Shown: one piece after another, positions 43,533-53,611 of the stretch
Numbering within the stretch: the first letter of the stretch is position 1
How the letters are laid out: every line of letters begins with the position of its first letter
Source of the DNA: Blastocatellia bacterium
GTDB taxonomy: Bacteria > Acidobacteriota > Blastocatellia > Chloracidobacteriales > Chloracidobacteriaceae
DNA length: 64,000 nucleotides
Assembly: GCA_019695185.1 (NCBI GenBank)
Contig: JAIBAN010000030.1
Span: 1 to 64,000, forward strand
Reading direction: 5' to 3'
Program-made: the position numbers and the translations under genes
The notes under the pieces: generated by a model
What the model was told of the DNA's origin: nothing
The model's database searches: none
What the model saw: the letters and a program-made list of their open reading frames with translations, nothing else

Positions 43533-45845
43533 ATGAGTACCCAGAAACCAACCTATCAATTCGGCCCGATAGAAATTGAAACCGAGGCGTTCCGGCTACT
43601 CAAAGACGGAACTCCGGTGGCGGTTGAACCCAAGGCGTTTTTTGTTTTGCTTTATTTTGTGGAGAATCCAGGGCGGCTCATCACCAAAAATGAACTCCTC
43701 GATGCTGTCTGGAAGGAAACCGCAGTCACTGAAAATGCCTTGACTCGCATCATTGCCCAATTGCGTAAAGCGCTGGGTGATGACGCCAAAGTCGCCCGTT
43801 ACATTGAAACTGTCCCCACCCAGGGGTACCGCTTTGTTGCGTCTGTCACAAAATTCGCTTCGGAATCCAGCCAAGCTCCGGAAACCGAGCAAAATTTGAC
43901 TGACCGTGAAATTCAAACAACCTCAGCCGAAGCCTTTCGGGTTCCGGTTGCCCAGGCGAATCCCTTCGCCGGTAACCCAACCCCCTCCAGACCTGTCTGG
44001 AAAACAACCATGGCATTGGTTGCGCTGGGGTTCCTATTGGCCGTTGGACTGCTGGGCATGTCACTCACCAAGAGACCAACCACCGTCTCAGGCAATTTTC
44101 CCTCGACCGTGAGCCGGGTCAGTCAAGTAACGGTTTCGGTTGGCCTTGATATGTTTCCGTCCTTTTCACCTGATGGAAATTCGATTGTCTACAGTTCGGA
44201 TAAAACCGGTACTTTCGAAATTTATCTCAGGCAATTGACGCTCAACGGGAGTGAAATTCAACTTACCAACGACCAAGCCGCCAATTTCCAACCGGCCTGG
44301 TCACCGGACGGGAGTGAGATTGCTTTTTTTTCCAAGAAGAAAGGTGGAATTTGGGTAATTCCGGCATTGGGTGGTACGCCCCGCCAACTTACCACCTTTG
44401 GCTCCCACCCGGCTTGGTCAAATGACAGCCAGCACATTGCTTTTCAATCAGACGGGTTGGCAGATTGGAGTCAAACAGCTTATGAAGCCTTATCCCCTTC
44501 GACGCTTTGGTTGGTACCGGCCAAAGGAGGAACACCACGACAATTAACCCAACCAGGCATGCTTGAAGGTGGACATGGTTCCCCTTCCTGGTCGCCTGAC
44601 AACCGGCTCATTGTTTTCACCAATCAAGACCCAAACCTTTCGGAAATTGCCGTGTATGATTTTCAGACCAATCAAACCAAATTGGTCCTCAAGGAACGGC
44701 AACCTTATTACAATCCGATTTTTTCACGCGACGGAACCTCCCTTTTCTTTGCCACCTATCAGGATAATTTCAGAATCTGGCAACTCCCGGTCAATGCCGC
44801 CGGTGAGGCCCAAGGCCAACCCGTCGAAATTGCCAATACAGCAGGCAGCCTGGCCAAACATCTGGCCCTGTCCCCTGACGGAAAAAGGCTTGCCTGTAGC
44901 ATGCAAAGTCTTTCCAGCAATCTCTATACCGTTCCGATTTCGCCCCTTACCGGTGAACCGACCGGGCCGCCGCGCCCATTGACTCAGGATTCACTGCGCC
45001 GGAAAACAATCCCGGTTTTCTCACCCGACGGGAATCAGTTGATTTACCGTACCCAACGAACCGGTGATTTCGGTGAGCCCTGGATTGTCAATGCCGACGG
45101 AAGCCAGGCAAAACCGCTGGGAGCCGATATTATAGGGGTTTTCGGCTGGTTCCCGGATGGCAGACTGGCAGCCCTTAGACGGGAAGGAAATGCGCCGCTC
45201 CTGGTGGCATATGATTTGAAAACAGGTAAAGAATCCAGACTTGAGAAGCAAATGACCGATGCCCGCAACGCGCTTCGGCTTTTTTTAAACAACGGCCTGG
45301 GAATTGGGTTTGTCCGGTTGTCGCCGGACGGGAAAAAACTGGTCTTCAATTCACGAAGAGGAGGAGCCATCAACCTGTGGCTGGTGGACACGGAATCCAA
45401 TTCCTTGAAGCAGCTCACCTTTGATAAAGAATTGATGGGATTTCCCACCTGGTCACCCGACGGCAAAGAAATTGCCTTTGAAATGCGTCGAGGTGAAAAC
45501 ACTTTTTTGGCCACTATGGCTGTGCCCGACGGCCCCATTCAGCAAGTCAACCATGAGCCCGGACAAACCTGGACCGGCGGGTGGTCACCGGATGGTGCAA
45601 AAATTTCTGCTGCCCTGTTCCGTAACGGATTCTGGAATATCTCCTGGTTTTCGCGGGATGGAAACACACAAAAGCAACTCACCCATTTTACTCAGCCCAA
45701 TGGCTTTGTCCGGGTTCCGGTCTGGTCTCCCAAAGGTGACCAGATCGTGTTTGAATATGGCTTGACGACCGGAAACATTCTGATTTACGACATTGGTGCC
45801 AACACTTCGGATGATCCCACGACGTTCAGAAAGTCCCTCAAATGA
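43533..45845 (+). CDS. Winged-helix/TolB beta-propeller membrane protein
   Basis: 770 residues. The N-terminal 100 residues are an OmpR/CadC-type winged helix (PKAFFVLLYFVENPGRLITKNELLDAVW in two blocks, then YIETVPTQGYRFVA). A linker and one membrane segment follow (TMALVALGFLLAVGLLGM, near 158). The rest is a PD40/TolB propeller with repeated FSPDG or WSPDG motifs (at least nine seen). This design is much expanded in Acidobacteria. The propeller would sit in the periplasm and the winged helix on DNA. Target genes are unknown. It shares its upstream region with the divergent kinase operon. Confidence 0.9.
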   Translation: MSTQKPTYQFGPIEIETEAFRLLKDGTPVAVEPKAFFVLLYFVENPGRLITKNELLDAVWKETAVTENALTRIIAQLRKALGDDAKVARYIETVPTQGYRFVASVTKFASESSQAPETEQNLTDREIQTTSAEAFRVPVAQANPFAGNPTPSRPVWKTTMALVALGFLLAVGLLGMSLTKRPTTVSGNFPSTVSRVSQVTVSVGLDMFPSFSPDGNSIVYSSDKTGTFEIYLRQLTLNGSEIQLTNDQAANFQPAWSPDGSEIAFFSKKKGGIWVIPALGGTPRQLTTFGSHPAWSNDSQHIAFQSDGLADWSQTAYEALSPSTLWLVPAKGGTPRQLTQPGMLEGGHGSPSWSPDNRLIVFTNQDPNLSEIAVYDFQTNQTKLVLKERQPYYNPIFSRDGTSLFFATYQDNFRIWQLPVNAAGEAQGQPVEIANTAGSLAKHLALSPDGKRLACSMQSLSSNLYTVPISPLTGEPTGPPRPLTQDSLRRKTIPVFSPDGNQLIYRTQRTGDFGEPWIVNADGSQAKPLGADIIGVFGWFPDGRLAALRREGNAPLLVAYDLKTGKESRLEKQMTDARNALRLFLNNGLGIGFVRLSPDGKKLVFNSRRGGAINLWLVDTESNSLKQLTFDKELMGFPTWSPDGKEIAFEMRRGENTFLATMAVPDGPIQQVNHEPGQTWTGGWSPDGAKISAALFRNGFWNISWFSRDGNTQKQLTHFTQPNGFVRVPVWSPKGDQIVFEYGLTTGNILIYDIGANTSDDPTTFRKSLK

Positions 45846-46027
45846 GAAGGAGCTGCCCCTAATCTCATTAGGAATTTCCCACCTGGGTTCAATCCCCTTA
45901 CCGGGTTGAGCTTTCCTTTTGTCTTTATTAACAGCGGTGATTTTTTGGTTGAGGAAGAGCAGATAAAAATGACACAATACATTGCTCTCTATGAATGCCG
46001 CTCAGTCATTTTTTGAGGAGAAGAGTC

Positions 46028-46597
46028 ATGCCCATTCCTGCTGAAAAAGATGTCACCCGGATGCTTCAAGAATGGAATAGCGGAAACCAGGAAATTCTGA
46101 ATGAGCTTTTGGAATCGGTCTACCACGAACTCAGGCTTCTGGCACGCAATTACCTTAGCAAAGAACGTTCAAACCATACCTTACAGCCAACCGCTCTGGT
46201 GAATGAAGCTTATCTGCGACTGATCCGCCAAAGAAATGTGACGTGGCAAAACCGAGCCCATTTTTTCGGGATTGCCGCTCAAATCATGCGGCGCATTCTG
46301 ATTGACCATGCCCGCAAACACCTCTATGCCAAACGAGGCGGAGGGGCAGTCAAAATCTCGCTCAACGACATGTTTGAAACCCCAAATCAACCGGACGTTG
46401 AGTTAATCGCATTGGATGATGCCCTCAAAACACTGGAGGAAGTGGACCCACAACAATGCCGGATTGTTGAATTGCGTTTTTTTGGCGGTCTTACAATTGA
46501 AGAAACCGCTTTGGTCCTGGGAATCTCGCAAACCCAGGTCAAAGAGGAATGGAATTTTGCCAAAGCCTGGTTGTATCGGCAAATGAAACGAACCTGA
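46028..46597 (+). CDS. ECF-type RNA polymerase sigma factor (TIGR02999-like)
   Basis: About 189 residues. Start at 46028 after GAGGAG. Region 2 shows LLESVYHELRLLARNYLSKE, LQPTALVNEAYLRLI and NRAHFFGIAAQIMRRILIDH. Region 4 is a helix-turn-helix (GLTIEETALVLGISQTQVKEEW). This type has no classic anti-sigma factor and is found next to Ser/Thr kinase genes, as here (323 bp to the next gene). The kinase is the likely controller. Confidence 0.92.
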   Translation: MPIPAEKDVTRMLQEWNSGNQEILNELLESVYHELRLLARNYLSKERSNHTLQPTALVNEAYLRLIRQRNVTWQNRAHFFGIAAQIMRRILIDHARKHLYAKRGGGAVKISLNDMFETPNQPDVELIALDDALKTLEEVDPQQCRIVELRFFGGLTIEETALVLGISQTQVKEEWNFAKAWLYRQMKRT

Positions 46598-46919
46598 TAA
46601 AGAATTGGGCAATGGGGGATTGAACACGATGCAGGGACGACGACATTGATTCCATGAGGCGAGGGGCGGGTCTTTTCACAGAAGGTGCGGAGAGAATTGA
46701 CAACAACATCAAAATCTGAGGGCTCCCACCACCGTTCCCAAACCGCCCCCCCGATCTGGAAAAGGGCAAGCTGTTCCCAGGATTACGATTCTCATTTCTC
46801 AATCTCCTCTTCACAATTCACCCAAGTTTCTGACTGTTTTTGAATTCATTCACGCGTTAAGCCACAATCCAGCTCCAAACATCCTTCCCGTTTCTTAATC
46901 CAAATCCAGGAGTTATTGC
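46598..46919. other. Intergenic region between sigma factor and kinase
   Basis: About 320 bp with no open frame that makes sense. Only degenerate repeat-like words are seen (GAATTGGGCAATGGGGGATTG at one end, ATTCTCATTTCTCAATCTCC near 46788). It may carry the kinase promoter. Confidence 0.4.
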
Positions 46920-48836
46920 GTGAGTGGTGACTTTCAAAAAGTCAAACAAATTGTCCAGCATGCGTTGAAACTCAACGCAGTGGAACGGGCGGCGTATCTT
47001 GAAGCTGCCTATCGTGACACTCCCCACCTCCAAGCCGAAATTGAATCTCTGCTTGCCGCCCACCAGGAAGCCAATTCTTTTCTGGAATCACCGATTGCCA
47101 AAGGGAGCGGATTTCGCAAACTGCTTACCCCTCCCACGTCTGATACATTTGAACTTTCCAAACGCCCTCACCAACAACCAACCAGCCTTCCCCAGGAGGT
47201 TGGTCCTGGGGTGTGTCTGAAAGATCGTTACGTCATTGAACGAAAAATCGGGCAAGGCGGGATTGGGGTTGTTTTTTTAGCTTCCGACCGGGATATGCAC
47301 GGCCGGGCGGTGGTGGTGAAAGTACTCCATGCCCGCAGTTCCGGGGAATGGACCCGACGGAAATTTCTGCATGAAAGCGAGGCGCTGACCCGCGTCAACC
47401 ATCCTGGCGTGGTGAAGGTGCTGGACCGGGGAGTCTGGGAGGAAACCATTCCCTTTTTGGTAATGGAATATATTGACGGGGTGACCTTGCGCTCCTGCCT
47501 TGAATCCAGCGGAATGGCTTTTGATCATATTGCCGATATTGTCAGGCAGGTGGGGGAGGCATTGGAAGCCGTTCATAGCGAAGGCATCTTTCACCGGGAT
47601 CTGAAACCCGACAACATCATGATCCAGCGACTCAGCGGCGGAGCCGAACAAGTCAAACTGATTGATTTTGGCATCGCCAAAGTGCGGGACCCAATCTCGG
47701 CTGACAGCACCGAAGGGGAGATGAATGTTGGCACGCTGGCCTACATGGCACCGGAACAATTTGAAACCGGCGAATGTTCCGCAGCCAGCGACATGTATGC
47801 CTTAGGAGTGGTTTTACATGAAATGGTAACCGGGAAAAAACCCCAATTTGCCGGATTCGAAAAGGGGGCCCGGCGTATGGGAACAGCCTCCGATTTCTTT
47901 CAGATGAGGGTTGAGCCGCTCACATTACGCCCTGATTTTCCACCTGAGGCTGATTCCCTATTGAAACAGGCGCTTGCCTATTTGCCACAAAACCGACCTC
48001 AGAGTGCTCGTTCATTTGGTTTGGCGTTAGCAAGGATTTTGCTTCCGGAATCCACTCAACTCCTGCCCCTTACCAACCCTCATGCGCCCTTGTCTGTTGA
48101 GCCTGTACCACCGACTCAGCCAGTGGAAACCCGGCCCACGCTTCCAGTGACAGAGGGCTATCCTTTCCGGTTCAACCGGCGGACGTGGCTCGGATTTGGA
48201 TTGGTGGCCGGGTTGGGAGCCGCAGTGGGTTTGGGTGTATGGTTCCGGCAATCTCCACCACCCCCTCCTCCCAATCCTTCTCCAACCCCGGTCACGGTTG
48301 AAAGAATTCGCTATTATCTTGAAATTGAAGGCCCACAAAAAAGTCGGCAGAAACAAAGCGAGGCAATTCCCCTCCAACCGGAAACCTCCATTTGGCTTCA
48401 TTTTCTTCCAACTCAAAGCGGATATCTCTATCTGTACTCTGTCAATGAGCGAAACCAAATCCTGCTCTTTCTGACTGGAGTTGAAGCTGCCTCCGCCCCG
48501 CTTCCGGTCAATACCCTACGGGCCGGGGCCGATTTTCAATTTCCTTCCGGAGTGAAAGCCTTCGGCGTGGGTGGACCTGGGCCCACCACCATTACCGCTA
48601 TTTTTTCGACCGAACCCCTGACCAAACCCGCGTTTTTCAACAAACCGCCACAAACTGAACTGACAGCCCAGGAAATACGTGAACTCATTGATTTTCGCGC
48701 ACAACATGCGTTTCCGGTTCAAAAAGAAAAGCCTCTTTCAAATGGAAAATCGTTTTTTACCATTTTGAAAACTGACGCCACGTATGCCCGAAAACCATTG
48801 GTGTTCGATATTGTGCTGCAACATAAACAAAAGTAA
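46920..48836 (+). CDS. Membrane Ser/Thr protein kinase with C-terminal DUF4384
   Basis: 638 residues, GTG start. An N-terminal helical region (residues 1-85) resembles that of other ECF-linked kinases. The kinase domain begins near 98: Gly loop IGQGGIGVVF, Lys in VVVKVL, catalytic loop FHRDLKPDNIM, DFG, and APEQ. A Pro-rich stretch precedes one membrane segment (WLGFGLVAGLGAAVGLGVWF). Outside the membrane is a DUF4384-type domain (SGYLYLYSVNERNQILLF). The two secreted proteins encoded next carry the same domain, so shared recognition or assembly is likely. Confidence 0.9.
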   Translation: MSGDFQKVKQIVQHALKLNAVERAAYLEAAYRDTPHLQAEIESLLAAHQEANSFLESPIAKGSGFRKLLTPPTSDTFELSKRPHQQPTSLPQEVGPGVCLKDRYVIERKIGQGGIGVVFLASDRDMHGRAVVVKVLHARSSGEWTRRKFLHESEALTRVNHPGVVKVLDRGVWEETIPFLVMEYIDGVTLRSCLESSGMAFDHIADIVRQVGEALEAVHSEGIFHRDLKPDNIMIQRLSGGAEQVKLIDFGIAKVRDPISADSTEGEMNVGTLAYMAPEQFETGECSAASDMYALGVVLHEMVTGKKPQFAGFEKGARRMGTASDFFQMRVEPLTLRPDFPPEADSLLKQALAYLPQNRPQSARSFGLALARILLPESTQLLPLTNPHAPLSVEPVPPTQPVETRPTLPVTEGYPFRFNRRTWLGFGLVAGLGAAVGLGVWFRQSPPPPPPNPSPTPVTVERIRYYLEIEGPQKSRQKQSEAIPLQPETSIWLHFLPTQSGYLYLYSVNERNQILLFLTGVEAASAPLPVNTLRAGADFQFPSGVKAFGVGGPGPTTITAIFSTEPLTKPAFFNKPPQTELTAQEIRELIDFRAQHAFPVQKEKPLSNGKSFFTILKTDATYARKPLVFDIVLQHKQK

Positions 48837-48876
48837 TCCCTGTCCCAGTGGGAACTTTCCAATCAGGTCCAAGCTT

Positions 48877-49761
48877 ATGAAGTACCTTTCACAGATAATT
48901 GCCCTGTTTCTCTGTTCCACTTTGATCTGGGCTGCCCCGCAGTCCTCAAAAAAACGCTCGTCACAATCTTCCTCTGGCAGCCAGAAGATTCTTGCCGCGA
49001 CAACCTCAGTTGCGAACCCGCCCGTTTCCGACAACTCCAGTGAAAAGGCCAACCCGGAAGACACACGCTATGTCTTTATCAAAACCCGCCCGGTTTCGGG
49101 CAAGTCTTCAGCCAAACCCAAACCAACCAGCATTGGCCTGGGGCTCACGCTTTTTCAGGACATGCCCGAAGGGAAAATCATCCGAGTTGACCCAACTCAA
49201 ACCTTTCACACCGGTGACAAAGTCCGGTTTCAACTGGAGCCAAACGTTGATGGTTTTCTTTATATTTTTCACATGGAAAACAACCGGGAGCCCAAGATGT
49301 TGTTTCCGGATGTCCGCCTGAATGAAGGGGCGAACCGGTTGTCAGCCCATGTCCCGGTTGAAATTCCTTCCCGAAAAGAAGCAGACCCCAATAACCGCTG
49401 GTTTCAAATGATTGGCAACCCCGCCACTGAAAGCCTCTATTTTGTCGTTACACGGAAACCATTGCCGAATGTCCCTACCGGTGAGGAATTAAAGAAATAT
49501 TGCGAAATCTATGGCCAGGGAAAACCCTGTCTGTGGCACCCCAACCACAGCATTTGGCACACCATCACCAGATACGTCAACCGGCCTGAAGTGGAAAGAA
49601 CTGAAAAAAACTTTGGCCAGGAGGAAACCGAAGAGGAGTATGTGGCAACCAGCCGGGACATTGGACTTTCCGCTGATGCCCCGTCCCCGACACAAGTCAA
49701 AATGGCAACTTCCGCCAACGCCCGGATGCTGGTCATGCGGGCGGAATTGAAACACCGGTAA
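48877..49761 (+). CDS. Secreted DUF4384 protein, paralogue 1
   Basis: About 294 residues. Start at 48877 begins a signal peptide (YLSQIIALFLCSTLIWAA). The domain DKVRFQLEPNVDGFLYIFHM...KMLFPD is DUF4384. In the family it folds as a beta-sandwich, also seen fused to kinases. The region around 190-230 has TESLYFVVTRKPLPNVPTGE. The next gene is a paralogue. It is 40 bp after the kinase stop, so the three probably form an operon. Confidence 0.82.
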   Translation: MKYLSQIIALFLCSTLIWAAPQSSKKRSSQSSSGSQKILAATTSVANPPVSDNSSEKANPEDTRYVFIKTRPVSGKSSAKPKPTSIGLGLTLFQDMPEGKIIRVDPTQTFHTGDKVRFQLEPNVDGFLYIFHMENNREPKMLFPDVRLNEGANRLSAHVPVEIPSRKEADPNNRWFQMIGNPATESLYFVVTRKPLPNVPTGEELKKYCEIYGQGKPCLWHPNHSIWHTITRYVNRPEVERTEKNFGQEETEEEYVATSRDIGLSADAPSPTQVKMATSANARMLVMRAELKHR

Positions 49762-49879
49762 CCAAGTCAATCCGACCGGAAACGAACGAACCCCACAGCC
49801 AGAAACCCTGAATGTGGGGTTCAGTTTTGGATAAAAGCCCATCTCCATTGGAAAAAAACTGCCCGCTGAAGGCACAGCT

Positions 49880-50722
49880 ATGAAGTCTATCACGTCAATC
49901 ATTGCAGTCTTACTTTGTACCGCAACTGCCTTTGGAGCACCCCCAAGCCATAAAAAAACCGTCGCCTCCAGGGTCCCTGAGAGAAGGTACATCCATTCAG
50001 CCAGAAAACCGGAGGTGCGAGGCTATCTTGTCTTTCTTTCGAACCGCCCCAAAAAAACAAGAAAGCGAGGCCCGACAAAGACAGGCAACCACATCCCGGT
50101 TAGTTTGGGGATGACACTTTTTAAGGAAATGCCGGAAGGCCCTCCCATGCGAGTTGCCCCCAACCAAATCTTTCATACCGGCGACAACGTTCGCTTCCAA
50201 CTGGAACCAGGGATGGATGGATACCTTTACATTTTCCATGCCGAGAATGATGAAAAACAGAAGATGCTTTTTCCGGATATCCGATTAAATGGCGGGAATA
50301 ACGAAGTGTTCGCCCATAGCCTGGTGGAGATTCCTTCAGCCAAAGAAGAGGACCCGGCACACCGTTGGTTTCATTTTATTGGGAACTCGGCAACCGAAAA
50401 TTTCTATTTCATCGTTACCCGGAAACCGCTCCCATCAGTTCCCAGCGGGAAGGAATTGAAAGACTACCTTGAGCATTACGGAGGGCAAGTATGGGTTCCC
50501 AGTCAAGCTCTGTGGAAGCAGCTTAGAGCGTGGGCCGACCGACAGGAAATTCAGGAAACGGAGAGAAATTTCGGACTGAAAGAAACGCTTCAGGAACAGC
50601 AGGCAAAAACCAAGCGGGACATTGTACTGGGATCTGATGCACCGTCGCCAACCAATCTGAAAATCGCCGTTTCCCGGAAAACAGGGATGGTGGTGATACA
50701 TGCCCCGCTCAACCATCAATAA
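49880..50722 (+). CDS. Secreted DUF4384 protein, paralogue 2
   Basis: 280 residues with a signal peptide (SITSIIAVLLCTATAFGA). It aligns by eye with the previous protein throughout: GDNVRFQLEPGMDGYLYIFHA, KMLFPDIRLNGG, TENFYFIVTRKPLPSVPSG, and a C-terminal DAPSPTNLKIA. The N-terminal linker after the signal peptide is basic. It is a tandem duplicate that has kept its domain but changed its linker. The function is unknown. Confidence 0.82.
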   Translation: MKSITSIIAVLLCTATAFGAPPSHKKTVASRVPERRYIHSARKPEVRGYLVFLSNRPKKTRKRGPTKTGNHIPVSLGMTLFKEMPEGPPMRVAPNQIFHTGDNVRFQLEPGMDGYLYIFHAENDEKQKMLFPDIRLNGGNNEVFAHSLVEIPSAKEEDPAHRWFHFIGNSATENFYFIVTRKPLPSVPSGKELKDYLEHYGGQVWVPSQALWKQLRAWADRQEIQETERNFGLKETLQEQQAKTKRDIVLGSDAPSPTNLKIAVSRKTGMVVIHAPLNHQ

Positions 50723-50810
50723 TTTTGAGTTTTGGGCTTTGAAGACCGCGCTTTTCTCAACCCGGCAAAGAAAACGGGGGCGCTCAAACTCAAAACTCAA
50801 AACTCAAAAC
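50722..50810. repeat. Inverted TTTTGAG/ACTCAAA element
   Basis: The left arm (50722-50741) is TTTTGAG-like. The right arm (50783-50810) is four ACTCAAA units. It lies between convergent genes, from the last base of one stop codon to 4 bp from the alaS stop. Confidence 0.85.
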
Positions 50811-50814
50811 TGTT

Positions 50815-53439
50815 TTACAGCAGTTTTTCCACTGCCCCCGCCGCTGCGGCCAAGGCTTCATCCAGTTTGGTTGCATCACGACCGCCAGCCTCGGCCAAAT
50901 CAGGCTTTCCGCCGCCGCCGCCGCCGACAATGGCAGCCAGTTCCTTGACGATCTTCCCAGCCTGGACACGTTTGGTCAAATCATCGCTGACTCGTACCAA
51001 TAAGGAGACTTTTTCCCCTTCGCGCTGGCCGAGCACAACCACCCCGGAACCAAGTTTTTGCACCAGCCCGTCAGCCAGACTGCGCATACCGGACTTATCC
51101 AGGTTTTCAACCTCATGTGAAACCACTTTGACACCACCTACTTCACGGGCGGAATCAAGTGCATTGGCGGCACTCAACCGGGCCAGCTTCAAGCGCAGGC
51201 TTTCCATTTCACGCTCGGACTGGCGCAATGCCTGTTGGAGTTTGTCCACCTGGGCCGGCAGTTCCGGAACGGCAGTCTTGAATGTATCGGCCAAAGTTGC
51301 CAGCACATGTTCATCCTGCTGGAATTTGGCAAAGGCATCTTCTCCCGTTACCGCCACAATCCGACGGGTTCCGGCGGAGATTGCCGTTTCACTCACGATT
51401 TTGAACAGACCGATGTCACCGGTTGCGTTGGCATGGGTTCCACCGCAGAGTTCCTTGGAAAAGCCCGGCACATCCACCACCCGCACCCGGCTGGCATATT
51501 TTTCGCCGAACAGCGCCATGGCACCGCCTGCAACTGCGGTTTCAAGGTCCATTTCATTTTTATGCACATCTTCGTTGCGCCGAATCTGGGCATTGACAAG
51601 GCGTTCGATTTCGGCGATTTCCTCCGCAGTCAGCGCCGCATAATGGGTAAAATCAAAACGCAGTTTGTCGGGTGCCACGATGCTGCCAGCCTGTTTGACA
51701 TGAGTTCCCAAGACTTCCCGCAAAGCAGCATGCATCAAATGGGTAGCGGTGTGATTGAGCACCGTTCGCTGCCGCCGGACGGCATCCACCGAGGCCGAAA
51801 CCAAGTCTCCCGGATGAACCGCGCCCCGTTCGACCGTCACTTTATGAACCGTCAACCCAGCCACGGGAGCATAGGTGTCCGTGACCCGCAACACCACCGC
51901 ATCGCTGTCAATCACGCCGGTATCGCCCACCTGACCGCCCGACTCGGCATAGAACGGCGTCCGGTCCAACACCACTTCGCCTTCCTGCCCGGCCTGGAGC
52001 ACTTCCACCGCTTCATCGCCAAGCAAAACCGCCCGGACGCGGGTTTCCGGCAGTGCAGTCCCTTCGTAACCGGTAAAAACCGTGGGACCGACATTCAAAA
52101 TTTCCTGATAAACCGGTTTGAGATGCTTGGCCGCCCCCTTCCAGCTTTCACGGGCACGCCGACGCTCTTCTGCCAGAGCAGCTTCAAATCCGTCCGTATC
52201 AACTTCCATCTTGCGCTGTTCCGCCACAAAAGTGATGAAATCAAGCGGTAACCCATAGGTTTGATACAAGTCAAAGGCATCTACACCGGAAATGACACCG
52301 GCAGAAGCCCGTGTTAAGGAATCTTCCAGCCGTCTCTGACCATTAGTTAAAACAGAGGTGAACAGCCGCTCTTCTGTAAGTGCCCCCCGTACCACTTCCG
52401 CTGCCTGGGTGCGCAATTCGGGAAAAGGTCCGGCCATGTGGTCAATCACAAAGTTGGTGACTTTGTGGAAGAAAGCATCCTGCATCCCCAGCCGTTTGCC
52501 ATGCCAGATGGCCCGCCGCATGATTTTGCGAAGTACGTAATTGCGGCCCGTATTGCCGGGATAAATGCCGTCCGCCAGACAAAAGGCGGTGGTCCGGGCA
52601 TGGTCGGCAATCACCCGCATGGAAACGTTGTCATCGTCTCCGTTATAGACATATTCCTTGCCTGACAAATCCGCAATGAAGTCAATAATCGGGCGAATCA
52701 AATCGGTTTCGTAATTGGTTTTCTTGCCTTGCAGGACCGAGGTCACGCGCTCCAGGCCCGCACCGGTATCCACTGAAGGTTTGGGCAGCGGAGTCAGCGT
52801 TCCGTCTTCCGAACGGTCAAACTGCATAAACACCAGATTCCAGATTTCCATGATGGTGTCGCCCGGACCGTTGACAAACTCCGCCCGGTTGTCGTCCTTG
52901 CTGTCGCCCAGAAAGTAGTGAATTTCCGAGCACGGCCCGCAGGGTCCGGTGTCGCCCATCTGCCAAAAGTTATCCTTTTTGCCAAACCGCAAAATCCGGT
53001 CCGCCGGTGCGCCAACCTTTTTCCACAGGTCAAAGGCTTCGTCGTCATCGTCATACACCGTAAACCAGAGCCGGTCCAAATCCAGGGCAAATTCCTTGAG
53101 GAGCAATTCCCAGGCAAAAGCGATGGCACCTTCCTTGAAATAGTCTCCGAAGGAAAAATTCCCCAGCATTTCGAAAAACGTGTGGTGGCGCGCTGTCTTG
53201 CCGACCTCTTCCAGGTCGTTCTGCTTGCCCCCGGCCCGGATGCACTTTTGGGATGTAGTGGCGCGGCTGTATTCGCGTTTGTCGAGTCCCAGAAAGACGT
53301 CCTTAAACTGGTTCATGCCAGCGTTGGTGAAAAGCAGCGTGTCATCCGGCGGCAAAACCGGCGAACTTTTGACGATGCGGTGGTTGTGTTTGGCAAAGTA
53401 ATCCAAGAATTTTTGGCGAATGTCATGTCCTGTAGTCAT
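50815..53439 (-). CDS. alaS: Alanyl-tRNA synthetase
   Basis: About 874 residues. Start at 53439 (TTGHDIRQKFLDYFAKH), which matches the family opening; the longer frame adds 27 odd residues. It charges tRNA-Ala and edits mischarged Ser and Gly. The class II core begins with SSPVLPPDDTLLFTNAGMNQF. The editing site has HTATHLMHAAL (HxxxH) and the zinc-binding LCGGTHANATGD. The C-terminal Gly-rich DHHA1 domain holds IVGGGGGGKPDLAEAGGRD. Confidence 0.97.
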   Translation of the reverse strand: MTTGHDIRQKFLDYFAKHNHRIVKSSPVLPPDDTLLFTNAGMNQFKDVFLGLDKREYSRATTSQKCIRAGGKQNDLEEVGKTARHHTFFEMLGNFSFGDYFKEGAIAFAWELLLKEFALDLDRLWFTVYDDDDEAFDLWKKVGAPADRILRFGKKDNFWQMGDTGPCGPCSEIHYFLGDSKDDNRAEFVNGPGDTIMEIWNLVFMQFDRSEDGTLTPLPKPSVDTGAGLERVTSVLQGKKTNYETDLIRPIIDFIADLSGKEYVYNGDDDNVSMRVIADHARTTAFCLADGIYPGNTGRNYVLRKIMRRAIWHGKRLGMQDAFFHKVTNFVIDHMAGPFPELRTQAAEVVRGALTEERLFTSVLTNGQRRLEDSLTRASAGVISGVDAFDLYQTYGLPLDFITFVAEQRKMEVDTDGFEAALAEERRRARESWKGAAKHLKPVYQEILNVGPTVFTGYEGTALPETRVRAVLLGDEAVEVLQAGQEGEVVLDRTPFYAESGGQVGDTGVIDSDAVVLRVTDTYAPVAGLTVHKVTVERGAVHPGDLVSASVDAVRRQRTVLNHTATHLMHAALREVLGTHVKQAGSIVAPDKLRFDFTHYAALTAEEIAEIERLVNAQIRRNEDVHKNEMDLETAVAGGAMALFGEKYASRVRVVDVPGFSKELCGGTHANATGDIGLFKIVSETAISAGTRRIVAVTGEDAFAKFQQDEHVLATLADTFKTAVPELPAQVDKLQQALRQSEREMESLRLKLARLSAANALDSAREVGGVKVVSHEVENLDKSGMRSLADGLVQKLGSGVVVLGQREGEKVSLLVRVSDDLTKRVQAGKIVKELAAIVGGGGGGKPDLAEAGGRDATKLDEALAAAAGAVEKLL

Positions 53440-53611
53440 AGCGGCGAAAGATAGCGGAAGTGATTTTTGGATTGCAAGATGTTTGAGGTCCCTCCGGTGC
53501 AGGCAAACCGGAACCACCAAAGGCTTTTGTTTCGCTCAGACCTTTTCGACATGTTTTTGTCATTTGAACACTAGCAAACGAAACCCACACTCATCTTCTG
53601 GAGGCTCAGGT

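Noticed and set aside
51235-52251. Long plus-strand frame (338 codons) opposite alaS
   Set aside because: Antisense shadow of alaS; no motif and no ribosome binding site.
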